A DNA stretch of 64,000 bases from an uncultured Atopobiaceae bacterium (GTDB lineage Bacteria; Actinomycetota; Coriobacteriia; Coriobacteriales; Atopobiaceae), in assembly GCA_944322145.1 (NCBI GenBank), contig CALUNW010000001.1, forward strand, positions 124,001 through 188,000. The letters run 5' to 3'. The notes under the pieces are model-generated. The model searched no databases and was not told the DNA's origin. It saw only the letters and a list, made by a program, of their open reading frames with translations. Made by a program: the position numbers and the translations under genes. Within the stretch, counting starts at the first letter, position 1; each line of letters starts with the position of its first letter. Positions 52,713 through 59,988 of the stretch are shown in pieces.

Positions 52713-52789
52713 GTGATTCAATTGGGGGCAGACCCCTCTTGAATCACCCGCGCCTTGATTCAAAAGGGGTCTGTCCCCAATTGAATCAC
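52713..52789 (+). repeat. Paired GGGGACAGACCCC element at convergent gene ends
   Basis: Two opposed palindromes framed by GTGATTCA and TGAATCAC. It lies between the convergent reductase and PucR-type genes; the PucR stop codon (complement of 52786-52788) is part of the element. It probably serves as a two-way terminator. Confidence 0.88.
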
Positions 52790-54102
52790 TTGTGGTGCGC
52801 GCGGAGGTCGTCGCTCGTGTGCGGCTTGGTGCGCGTCTCAAGGAGCCCCAGGTAGAGCAGGGCGCGGATGGAGAGGTGGAACAGGAACAGGTCCTCTCCG
52901 GACGTGAGGTCGTTGTCGCAGATCTCCTTGATGCGGCCCAGGCGGTAGAGCAGCGTGTTCTTGTGCAGGCACAGCAGCAGCGCCGTGCGCGCGGTGCTGC
53001 ACCCGTTCTGCATGTAGGCGTAGAGCGTCTCCACCAGCTCGCTGCCGTGGCGCAGGTCGTGTTCGTAGAGCGCCCAGATCGCGGGGTGCACGTAGTTGAA
53101 CAGGTTCACCCGGTCGTTGGCAAAGTCGAGCAGCTCCATGTAGGTGTAGTCGTAGTAGTTGTAGACGTGGGTGTCGTCGAGCACCTTGGTGTAGGAGGAG
53201 CCAAAGTGGATCGCGGAGCGCGCTTGGGCCAGGTGGCGGCGCACGTCGCAGAGGTCGTCGAAGGCGTTGCTCACGCCCACGAGCACGTCGTTGTCCTTGG
53301 CGACGCGCGCGAGCAGCCTGCGGTCGTAGGGAGTGAGGAAGGGCCCCTCGGCGCGGCTCGCCACGATCACGAGGTCGCCGCCGTAGGAGGTCGTGAGGCT
53401 CTTGACCAGCATCGGCTGGAGCTGGCCGCGCAGGCTCTCCTCGTCGCGGGCGCTGAGGGCCCTGCTCGACGCGTCGCGCACCACCACGACAAAGAGCGCG
53501 GGCAGCGGCTCGAGCCCCAGCAGTCCCAGACGCCGGGCGGTCGCCTGGGGCGTGGGCTGCTCGTCCTCGAGCAGGCGCCGCAGGAAGTAGGACTCCATCT
53601 GGGCGCTGCCCACGGTGAAGACCTCGCCCTTCTGCAGCTCCTGTCCGACGACGTTGCAGAGCAGCGAGAAGTCCGCGACGTCGGCATCGGCGAAGGGGCG
53701 CTCGTGCGCCATCATCATGACGCGCGCGAGGCAGATGCCGTGCACGACGACGTTCTGCGTCATCGTGGTGAGGCCGAGGTTGGCGTTGTCGCGAATCACG
53801 GGGCCGTGGGACCGGGCGAGGCGCTCGTTGATGCCGTCGTCCTCGATGTAGGCAACGCCGTCCTCGAGGATGTCGCCAAAGGCCATCTCCTCGCGCATCA
53901 CGCGCGCATAGGCCGAGTCGTCGTCCGCCGCTGGGGTGACGCCGCTGCTCGCGACATAGTGGTAGCTCGGGTCGACCACCACGACCGGGTTGCCGAGTGC
54001 GTCCGCCGCCTCGTCGACGAGGTGCCTGATGCCCCGGTCGGAGAGAAGTGCTGCGAGGATGCGCTCGCTCGTGGTCTGCGTGGACGGTTCGCCCGGCCCC
54101 AT
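52786..54102 (-). CDS. PucR/CdaR-like transcriptional regulator 2
   Basis: A 438-residue regulator with a C-terminal PucR-type helix-turn-helix (NGCSTARTALLLCLHKNTLLYRL) and a sensor region of about 300 residues. The N-terminal PucR domain of regulator 1 is absent. The ATG at 54102 follows AAAGGAGCCGAGA; the upstream frame is non-coding. It diverges from a TetR regulator across 76 bp. Its stop lies inside a repeat element, implying that its last residues were set by the insertion. Confidence 0.83.
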   Translation of the reverse strand: MGPGEPSTQTTSERILAALLSDRGIRHLVDEAADALGNPVVVVDPSYHYVASSGVTPAADDDSAYARVMREEMAFGDILEDGVAYIEDDGINERLARSHGPVIRDNANLGLTTMTQNVVVHGICLARVMMMAHERPFADADVADFSLLCNVVGQELQKGEVFTVGSAQMESYFLRRLLEDEQPTPQATARRLGLLGLEPLPALFVVVVRDASSRALSARDEESLRGQLQPMLVKSLTTSYGGDLVIVASRAEGPFLTPYDRRLLARVAKDNDVLVGVSNAFDDLCDVRRHLAQARSAIHFGSSYTKVLDDTHVYNYYDYTYMELLDFANDRVNLFNYVHPAIWALYEHDLRHGSELVETLYAYMQNGCSTARTALLLCLHKNTLLYRLGRIKEICDNDLTSGEDLFLFHLSIRALLYLGLLETRTKPHTSDDLRAHHK

Positions 54103-54178
54103 TCTCGGCTCCTTTCGGCGGCGTGTGGCTGACAGTGCCCTGCGACACATGATAATAGAAATGAAAGGGAGGGCGGCA

Positions 54179-54865
54179 ATGGCGGTTTGGGGAAGCGACA
54201 GCAGGACGGATCCCGTCGACGCGCGCATCGAGGACGCGGTCTTTACGCTCATGGAGACCACCGACATCCCCGACATCCGCGTGGCCGACGTCGTGCGCCT
54301 CGCCGGCGTCTCCCGCTCGACCTTCTACCGGCGCTTCGGCTCGGTCGACGACGTGGTCAAGGCCTTCGAGACCGACGTGCTGGCCAACATGCACTCCATC
54401 AACAGCTACGCGCTCAAGGCCCGCTTCGGCCAGTCGGAGCTCGACCCCACGCCCACGATGATCAGGCGCATGGAGGTCCTCGCGGAGCGGCGCGACAAGA
54501 TCGTGGCGCTCAACGGCCCCCACGGCGACCCGCAGTTCGTGCACAAGGCCACGATCCTCATGCACGACCACTTCCGCGAGCGCCTCTCCGACGTGGAGGG
54601 GTCCGGCACCTATCGCGACTTCTACCTCGCCTTCGTTCTGGCCGGTCACCACAACGTGATCCAGTACTGGCTCGAGGAGCGCCCCGAGGTCTCCCCGGAG
54701 GTCGTCGCGGGCGTGCTCAACCGCCTCTTCTACGCGCCGTTCTTCCTCGACGACTCCAACGCGCGCAACGTCCCCGCCTCGCCCTTCCGCGGAAGGCGCG
54801 GGGAAGGCGACGCGGACGAGAAGGACGAGCGGGGCGAGAAGGGCGAGCGGCGCCGCCAGCGGTAG
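54179..54865 (+). CDS. TetR/AcrR-family transcriptional regulator
   Basis: A 228-residue regulator. The N-terminal helix-turn-helix reads RVADVVRLAGVSRSTFYRRFGSV-like (typical YxxFxs), followed by an all-helical ligand domain. The C-terminal 40 residues are charged and low in complexity. The ATG at 54179 follows AAAGGGAGGG. It stands directly upstream of the thiolase operon, in the same direction, and is the likely local regulator. Confidence 0.87.
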   Translation: MAVWGSDSRTDPVDARIEDAVFTLMETTDIPDIRVADVVRLAGVSRSTFYRRFGSVDDVVKAFETDVLANMHSINSYALKARFGQSELDPTPTMIRRMEVLAERRDKIVALNGPHGDPQFVHKATILMHDHFRERLSDVEGSGTYRDFYLAFVLAGHHNVIQYWLEERPEVSPEVVAGVLNRLFYAPFFLDDSNARNVPASPFRGRRGEGDADEKDERGEKGERRRQR

Positions 54866-55058
54866 GTTCCAGCCGCCGAACGGCGCGTCTAAATTATCTC
54901 AAACGGCACCATCTACCTGTAAGAAGAAACACTACATGCAAAGTTGTCCCACGGGGCGGAACGACTGCCGCCCAGAGGTTCTTCTCGGCATTCCGCGTGC
55001 GTCATAGCATGCGAGACAGGCAAGGCAAGCATTGGCTTTCGGAAAAGGATGTGATGCT

Positions 55059-56345
55059 ATGGTCAAGCTCGGCAGAAACATGCGCAGCGTCTCGATCGTG
55101 GGCGTGGGCTGCACCCCGTTCAAGGACTTCGAGGACCATCCCGAGACCCAGGGGGTCGGCGAGGGCGAGGCGTTCGGCTACGCCGCGCTCGAGGCCATCG
55201 CCGACGCGGGCCTCGAGCCGCGCGACGTTGACTTCTTCTATCACGGCGCCGCCAACCCCTACCTGATCAACGACTGCATCACCCCCAACATGCAGGTCGC
55301 CGACTGGTTCGGCATGCGCGCCAAGGCCTCCGTCCACCACTCCGAGGCCTGCTGCACCGGCTACGTGGCGCTCGAGCAGGCCGTCATGGCCGTCGCCTCC
55401 GGAACCTACGACGTGGTGCTGTCCGGCGCGGTCGACCTCGCCTCGACGCTGCCCGTCGAGCACATGCCCTCCCACGTGCGCCAGGACTTCCCGCTGGAGG
55501 TCATGATCCCCTCGCTCGACAAGATCTACGACCGCGCCTACGGCCGCCCGCTCGACGGCGCGTTCGGTGTCTCCTTCGACAACTGGATCAACGAGTACTC
55601 GATGATCTACGACCTCGACGCCGACAAGATCGACGACGCGCTCAACGGCCTCACCAAGAGCCTGCGCCGCGGCGCCGTGGCCAACCCGCTTGCCTACTAC
55701 GAGACCACCGTCGAGCAGGACGCGGCCGAGATGGGCTTCGACTCCGCCGACGAGTACCTCAAGAGCATGTACAACCCCAAGGTCACCCAGTACCTGCGCG
55801 TGACCGGCTTCGAGAAGAAGTGCGACGGCGCCGCCGCCATCGTGGTCATGCCCACCGAGAAGGCCAAGGCCATGGGCGTGCCCCACACCCCGATCGAGGT
55901 CCTGGGCACCGGCGCCTCCGCGGTCGAGGCGGGCCTGGTGCACAACGAGCACTGGGCCACGGAGGTCGCCGCCAAGCAGGTCTACGAGCTCACCGGCGTC
56001 TCCCCGGACGAGATCGACCTCTTCATGTGCAACGACTTCTTCCTCGCGTCCGAGATCTGCTCCGCCGAGGAGTGCGGCTACATCCCGCGCGGCGAGGCCT
56101 GGAAGTACGCCATCGAGGGCCGCACCGCCTTCGACGGCGACAAGCCCATCAACCCGCACGGCGGCCGCTGCAACTTCGGCCACGCGCACGGCGCCTCCGG
56201 CATCGCCGACATCTACGAGGCCGTCAAGCAGATGCGCGGCGAGGCCGGCGCGACGCAGATGGCCAAGGTGCCCCGCACCACGTTCCTGCGCGGCTTCGGC
56301 GGCTCCCAGAACGTCCGCTGCCAGATCCTTCGCACCGTCGAGTAA
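55059..56345 (+). CDS. SCP-x-type thiolase/acetyl-CoA C-acyltransferase-like protein
   Basis: A 428-residue thiolase-fold protein of the sterol-carrier-X/lipid-transfer type. IVGVGCTPFKDF starts the domain; the nucleophile is in SEACCTGYVALEQA (Cys98 or Cys99) and the histidine in NPHGGRCNFGHAHGASG; FMCNDFF replaces the usual NEAF. Thiolases of this type are commonly followed by a DUF35 partner, as here. It can catalyse C-C bond formation or cleavage; in this context cleavage of a beta-keto acyl group is the more likely direction. The ATG at 55059 follows AAAAGGATG; a TTG at 55032 is possible. Confidence 0.85.
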   Translation: MVKLGRNMRSVSIVGVGCTPFKDFEDHPETQGVGEGEAFGYAALEAIADAGLEPRDVDFFYHGAANPYLINDCITPNMQVADWFGMRAKASVHHSEACCTGYVALEQAVMAVASGTYDVVLSGAVDLASTLPVEHMPSHVRQDFPLEVMIPSLDKIYDRAYGRPLDGAFGVSFDNWINEYSMIYDLDADKIDDALNGLTKSLRRGAVANPLAYYETTVEQDAAEMGFDSADEYLKSMYNPKVTQYLRVTGFEKKCDGAAAIVVMPTEKAKAMGVPHTPIEVLGTGASAVEAGLVHNEHWATEVAAKQVYELTGVSPDEIDLFMCNDFFLASEICSAEECGYIPRGEAWKYAIEGRTAFDGDKPINPHGGRCNFGHAHGASGIADIYEAVKQMRGEAGATQMAKVPRTTFLRGFGGSQNVRCQILRTVE

Positions 56346-56375
56346 CCGAGCCGAGAGACAAAGGAGGTACACCCC

Positions 56376-56795
56376 ATGCAGCTTGATCAGATGGAGCCGA
56401 TCGTCAAGAAGTTCTACCAGGGCCTCGAGGAGGGCAAGCTCTACGGCCGCCGCTGCCTCGAGTGCGGTGCGGTCGAGTTCCCGCCCCACCTGGCCTGCAA
56501 CGCCTGCGGCTACCACGCCACCGAGTGGTGCGAGGTCTCCGGCCACGGCCACCTCATCGACTTCACGCTCCCCGGGCCGCAGAACGACAAGCCCTACCTG
56601 CGCGAGGTCGGCAAGTACGCCTACGGCGCCGTCGAGCTCGACGAGGGCCCGGCCTACACCTACGTGATCTTCGGCATCACCAAGAAGAAGGCGGCCGACA
56701 TCCGCGCCCGCCTCATCGCCGGCGAGAAGGTCGGCGTCCACGCCAAGATCATCGACCGACCCGGCTACAAGGAGCTCTGCTTCGAGCTCGACTAG
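56376..56795 (+). CDS. DUF35 zinc-ribbon/OB-fold protein
   Basis: A 139-residue partner of the thiolase. The zinc ribbon CLECGAVEFPPHLACNACG is followed by an OB-fold (VSGHGHLIDFTL, IFGITKKKAADIR). DUF35 proteins bind thiolases and channel acyl-CoA, as in archaeal mevalonate synthesis and PhlB of phloroglucinol synthesis. Ribosome site AAGGAGGT. The stop TAG shares its G with the paired repeat that follows. Confidence 0.9.
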   Translation: MQLDQMEPIVKKFYQGLEEGKLYGRRCLECGAVEFPPHLACNACGYHATEWCEVSGHGHLIDFTLPGPQNDKPYLREVGKYAYGAVELDEGPAYTYVIFGITKKKAADIRARLIAGEKVGVHAKIIDRPGYKELCFELD

Positions 56796-56872
56796 TGATC
56801 CAAAAGGGGACAGACCCCTTTTGACTCATTTTGAAAAATGATTCAAAAGGGGTCTGTCCCCTTTTGGATCAC
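56795..56872 (+). repeat. Paired GGGGACAGACCCC element upstream of carrier gene 2
   Basis: Nearly identical to the element at 39616-39694: two opposed AAAAGGGGACAGACCCC palindromes framed by GTGATCC and GGATCAC, separated here by TTTTGAAAAATG. It begins at the DUF35 stop codon and ends 20 bases before the carrier-protein start. In-frame translations of it yield false peptides ending KGSVPF. Confidence 0.9.
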
Positions 56873-56892
56873 ATCGACAGGAAGGAAATGCC

Positions 56893-57126
56893 ATGAGCCA
56901 GGAAGTCCTCGAGCAGGTCTGCGAGTTCGCCAAGTCCGCCTACAAGTACGACGGCGAGGTCACCGCCGACACCACCTTCGCCGAGCTCGGCAAGGGCTCG
57001 ATGAAGATGATCGCCCTCACCTCCATGATCGAGAACGAGCTCGACGCCGAGGTGCCCATCCGCGAGGTCATGACCATGAAGACCATCGGCGAGCTCGTCG
57101 AGCGCGTCGAGGAAGAGATGGAGTAG
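56893..57126 (+). CDS. Acyl-carrier-like protein 2
   Basis: A 77-residue acidic carrier protein. The attachment region is ELGKGSMKMIALTSMIENEL with Ser36 in the ACP position; glycine replaces the usual aspartate before the serine. The rest (EVPIREVMTMKTIGELVERV) fits helix III and IV of ACPs. Ribosome site GGAAGGAAATGCC. It is four bases from the phosphotransacylase gene. It is clearly the counterpart of carrier protein 1, though sequence similarity between them is low. Confidence 0.83.
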   Translation: MSQEVLEQVCEFAKSAYKYDGEVTADTTFAELGKGSMKMIALTSMIENELDAEVPIREVMTMKTIGELVERVEEEME

Positions 57127-57130
57127 CGTC

Positions 57131-58135
57131 GTGAGCCTCATGGAGACCCTGCGCGAGCGCGCCGCGGCGCGCCCGATGCGCGTCGCCTTCCCCGAGGGTG
57201 ACAACGAGACCATGATGCGCGCCGTGGCCGAGCTCACCGAGGCCGGCCTCGCCAAGTGTGTGCTCGTGGGCGACGGCGCGGAGCTCGCCCGCCTCGCCGG
57301 GGAGCGCGGCATCAGCCTCGACGGCATCGAGGTCGTCGACGTCACCGACGAGGCGGGCAACGCCGCCTGCGCCGAGCGCTACCTCGCGCACCCCGACTGC
57401 AAGTACAAGCCCAAGGGCGTCGCGCGCCGCATGACGCGCCCGCTCGAGCGCGCCCTCATCATGCAGGTGCTCGGCGACGTGGACGTCATGTTCGCCGGCA
57501 TCGTGAGCGCCACGGGCGACATCATCCTCGCGGCGCAGACTATCGTGGGCCTGGCCGACGGCGTGGACACGATCAGCTCCTGCGGCATCGCCGACGTGCC
57601 CAACTGGGACGGCGGCGAGGGCGGCCTGATCGGCTTCGGCGACTCGGCCGTGTGCGTGAACCCCACGCCCGAGGAGCTGGCCTCGATCGCCATCGCCTCG
57701 AGCGAGACCGTCGCGGCGCTCACCGGCTGGGACGTGCGCTGCGCGCTGCTGTCCCACTCCACGGACGGCTCGATGGACAACGAGCTCGTGGACAAGGTCC
57801 GCGCCGCCCGCGACATCGCCAACGAGCGTCGCCCCGACCTCAAGATCGACGGCGAGTTCCAGTTTGACGCCGCGATCAACCCCAAGGTGGCCGCCAAGAA
57901 GGTCCACCACGAGTCCGAGGTCGCCGGCCGCGCCAACCTGCTCATCTGGCCCGACATCAACGTGGGCAACATCGGCGTGAAGATTATCCAGAACCTCACC
58001 GGAGCCGACGCCTACGGCCCGATGCTCCAGGGCTTCAAGAAGATCGTGTGCGACTGCAGCCGCTCCGCCCCCGTCTCCGAGATCGTGGGCAACGTCGTGA
58101 TGAGCTGCGTGCGCGCCCAGGCGCTGGAGGGCTAG
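57131..58135 (+). CDS. Phosphate acyltransferase (Pta/Ptb family) 2
   Basis: A 334-residue phosphotransacylase. The C-terminal signature is ANLLIWPDINVGNIGVKII and the region IVCDCSRSAPVSEIVGN corresponds to the CoA-site loop. It starts at GTG 57131 with GGAG seven bases upstream and is followed one base after its stop by the acyl-kinase gene. Together they would turn a thioester into acid plus ATP. Confidence 0.87.
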   Translation: MSLMETLRERAAARPMRVAFPEGDNETMMRAVAELTEAGLAKCVLVGDGAELARLAGERGISLDGIEVVDVTDEAGNAACAERYLAHPDCKYKPKGVARRMTRPLERALIMQVLGDVDVMFAGIVSATGDIILAAQTIVGLADGVDTISSCGIADVPNWDGGEGGLIGFGDSAVCVNPTPEELASIAIASSETVAALTGWDVRCALLSHSTDGSMDNELVDKVRAARDIANERRPDLKIDGEFQFDAAINPKVAAKKVHHESEVAGRANLLIWPDINVGNIGVKIIQNLTGADAYGPMLQGFKKIVCDCSRSAPVSEIVGNVVMSCVRAQALEG

Positions 58136-58136
58136 C

Positions 58137-59246
58137 ATGGCCGAGAAGAACTATCGCGTGCTCGTGATCAACCCCGGCTCCACCTCCACCAAGGTGGGCC
58201 TGTTCGACGGGGAGGACGAGGTCTTCTCCGAGAACGTCGCGCACTCCGCCGACAAGCTCGCGGAGTTCGGCGGCATCTCCGAGCAGATGCCCTACCGCCG
58301 CGACACCATCCGCGAGATGCTCGACGCCCACGGCGTCGACCTCGCGAGCGTCGACGCCTTCGTCGGGCGCGGCGGCGGCCTGCTCCCCACGCCGGGCGGC
58401 ACCTACGCGGTGAACGAGGTCATGCTGCGCCACTCCCACGACGGCGCCAACGGCATCCAGCACCCCGCGCAGCTCGGCCCGCAGCTCGCCAACGAGTTTG
58501 CGCAGGCGGCCGGCGGCAAGCCCGCCTTCGTGGTCAACCCGCCCGACACCGACGAGCTCTGCGACCTCGCGCGCATGACCGGCGTGAAGGGCGTGTACCG
58601 CCGCGTGCACCTGCACGCGCTCAACCTCAAGGAGACGGCCATCCGCCACGCCGCGTCGCTCGGCCGCCGCTACGAGGACTGCTGCTTCGTCGTGTGCCAC
58701 ATCGGCGGCGGCATCTCCGTCTCGGCCCACGACCACGGCCAGATGGTCGACGGAAACGACATCGTCGGCGGCGACGGCCCAATGGCGCCCACGCGCTGCG
58801 GCGCCGTGCCCGTGGTGGAGCTGCTGCGCTACCTTGAGAGCCACACCACCGGAGACGCGCGCGCCCTGTGCATGAAGACCGGCGGCTTCGTCGACCTTCT
58901 CGGCACCTCGGACGCGCTCGAGGTGAGCCAGCGCGCAGCTGCGGGCGACCCCGCCTGCAGGCGCGCGTGGGACGCGATGATCTACCAGATCTGCAAGACC
59001 ATCGGCGAGATGGCCTGCGTGCTCGAGGGCCACGTCGACGGCATCCTGCTCGGCGGCGGCATGGTCCACAACGAGGGCCTGGTCGCCGACATCCGCAGGC
59101 GCTGCGAGTGGATCGCGCCCGTCACGGCCTACCCGGGCGAGTTCGAGCTCGAGGCCATGGCAGCCGGCGCGCGCCGCGTGCTCGACGGCGTCGAGGAGCC
59201 GCGCACCTACACGGGCGTGCCCGTGTTCACCGGCTTCGACGACTAG
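58137..59246 (+). CDS. Butyrate-kinase-family acyl kinase 2
   Basis: A 369-residue paralogue of the kinase at 36937. VLVINPGSTSTKVGLFDG, HIGGGISVSAHDHGQMVDGND and ILLGGGMVHNEGL are the three ATP/acid-binding motifs. It ends the plus-strand module thiolase, DUF35, carrier, phosphotransacylase, kinase, with translational spacing of one base. Chain length and branching of the acid cannot be deduced. Confidence 0.88.
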   Translation: MAEKNYRVLVINPGSTSTKVGLFDGEDEVFSENVAHSADKLAEFGGISEQMPYRRDTIREMLDAHGVDLASVDAFVGRGGGLLPTPGGTYAVNEVMLRHSHDGANGIQHPAQLGPQLANEFAQAAGGKPAFVVNPPDTDELCDLARMTGVKGVYRRVHLHALNLKETAIRHAASLGRRYEDCCFVVCHIGGGISVSAHDHGQMVDGNDIVGGDGPMAPTRCGAVPVVELLRYLESHTTGDARALCMKTGGFVDLLGTSDALEVSQRAAAGDPACRRAWDAMIYQICKTIGEMACVLEGHVDGILLGGGMVHNEGLVADIRRRCEWIAPVTAYPGEFELEAMAAGARRVLDGVEEPRTYTGVPVFTGFDD

Positions 59247-59312
59247 CGTGCCGCCGGATTCCGGACCTGCGCAGGGGCGCGGACGAGGTTCTTCTCGCCC
59301 GCGCCCCTTTTC

Positions 59313-59433
59313 GTCTGCCTGATTTGCGTCATCTGCGCGTCAAGGTGCCGAATTACTGCTATCTGCGTACGAAATGTGCCTGATTCCCGCCATCTGCGTA
59401 TGAGGGACGCGCAAATGGCGGGAATCAGGCACC
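59313..59433 (+). repeat. Composite palindrome, copy F
   Basis: Three forward units (one lacking the first G's) and one reversed unit ending GGCACC, at the convergent ends of the acyl-kinase and small membrane-protein genes. A CTTCTCG word lies just upstream. CATCTGCG replaces CATATGCG in most units, so this copy is diverging as a block. Confidence 0.78.
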
Positions 59434-59467
59434 TGGAGTTTTGTCGGTGACGGTTGCGAGGGAACCC

Positions 59468-59866
59468 CTAGTCGCGCGGCTTGAGCGCGTGGAAGAGCAC
59501 GACCGACGTCACGTACCCGATGATGACGAGCCAGACGTAGGAGTTGAGCCACGCCGCGACGAGGCCCGGCCCTCCCGTGTGCACGAAGGCCTCCGTGAGC
59601 GAGATGATGGTCACGAAGATGAGGTTCTCGATGAAGATCTGCACGTAGACGCGCCAGGAGGCGTCGCCGGCCCAGCCGGTCAGCGCGCGTGCGACGGCGC
59701 CGGTGGGCAGGATGAGCTGCCCGATCACGTTGGTGGCCAGCGCCACGCAGGTGAAGGTGTACCACGTGTGGTCGAAGGGCGCCCCGTCGATGATCGTGGC
59801 GCTCGTGTTGATGACGATGGCCAGGACGAGGTCCTGGATTATGACGTTGCGGTTCCACTCGCACAT
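59468..59866 (-). CDS. Small four-helix membrane protein, unknown function
   Basis: A 132-residue protein with about four membrane helices (VIIQDLVLAIVINTSATII, FTCVALATNVIGQLIL, IFIENLIFVTIISLTEAFV, LVIIGYVTSVVLF). No domain recognised. Layout and size resemble the protein encoded at 33893. The ATG at 59866 follows AAGGGGCAGC; longer upstream frames lack support. It is followed by copy F of the repeat. Confidence 0.7.
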   Translation of the reverse strand: MCEWNRNVIIQDLVLAIVINTSATIIDGAPFDHTWYTFTCVALATNVIGQLILPTGAVARALTGWAGDASWRVYVQIFIENLIFVTIISLTEAFVHTGGPGLVAAWLNSYVWLVIIGYVTSVVLFHALKPRD

Positions 59867-59988
59867 GGCGCTGCCCCTTCTCGTGGTTTTTGCCGAGAAG
59901 AGCGTACGCTCGGCGGCCCCGCGCAAAAAGGTGCGGGGCCTCAAAAGAGACCCCGCACGCAGGCGCTCGTTTGTGCGAGAGGTACAGC

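Noticed and set aside
56838..57134. Open frame beginning MIQKGSVPFW on the plus strand
   Set aside because: It starts inside the paired repeat and runs in the wrong frame through carrier gene 2.
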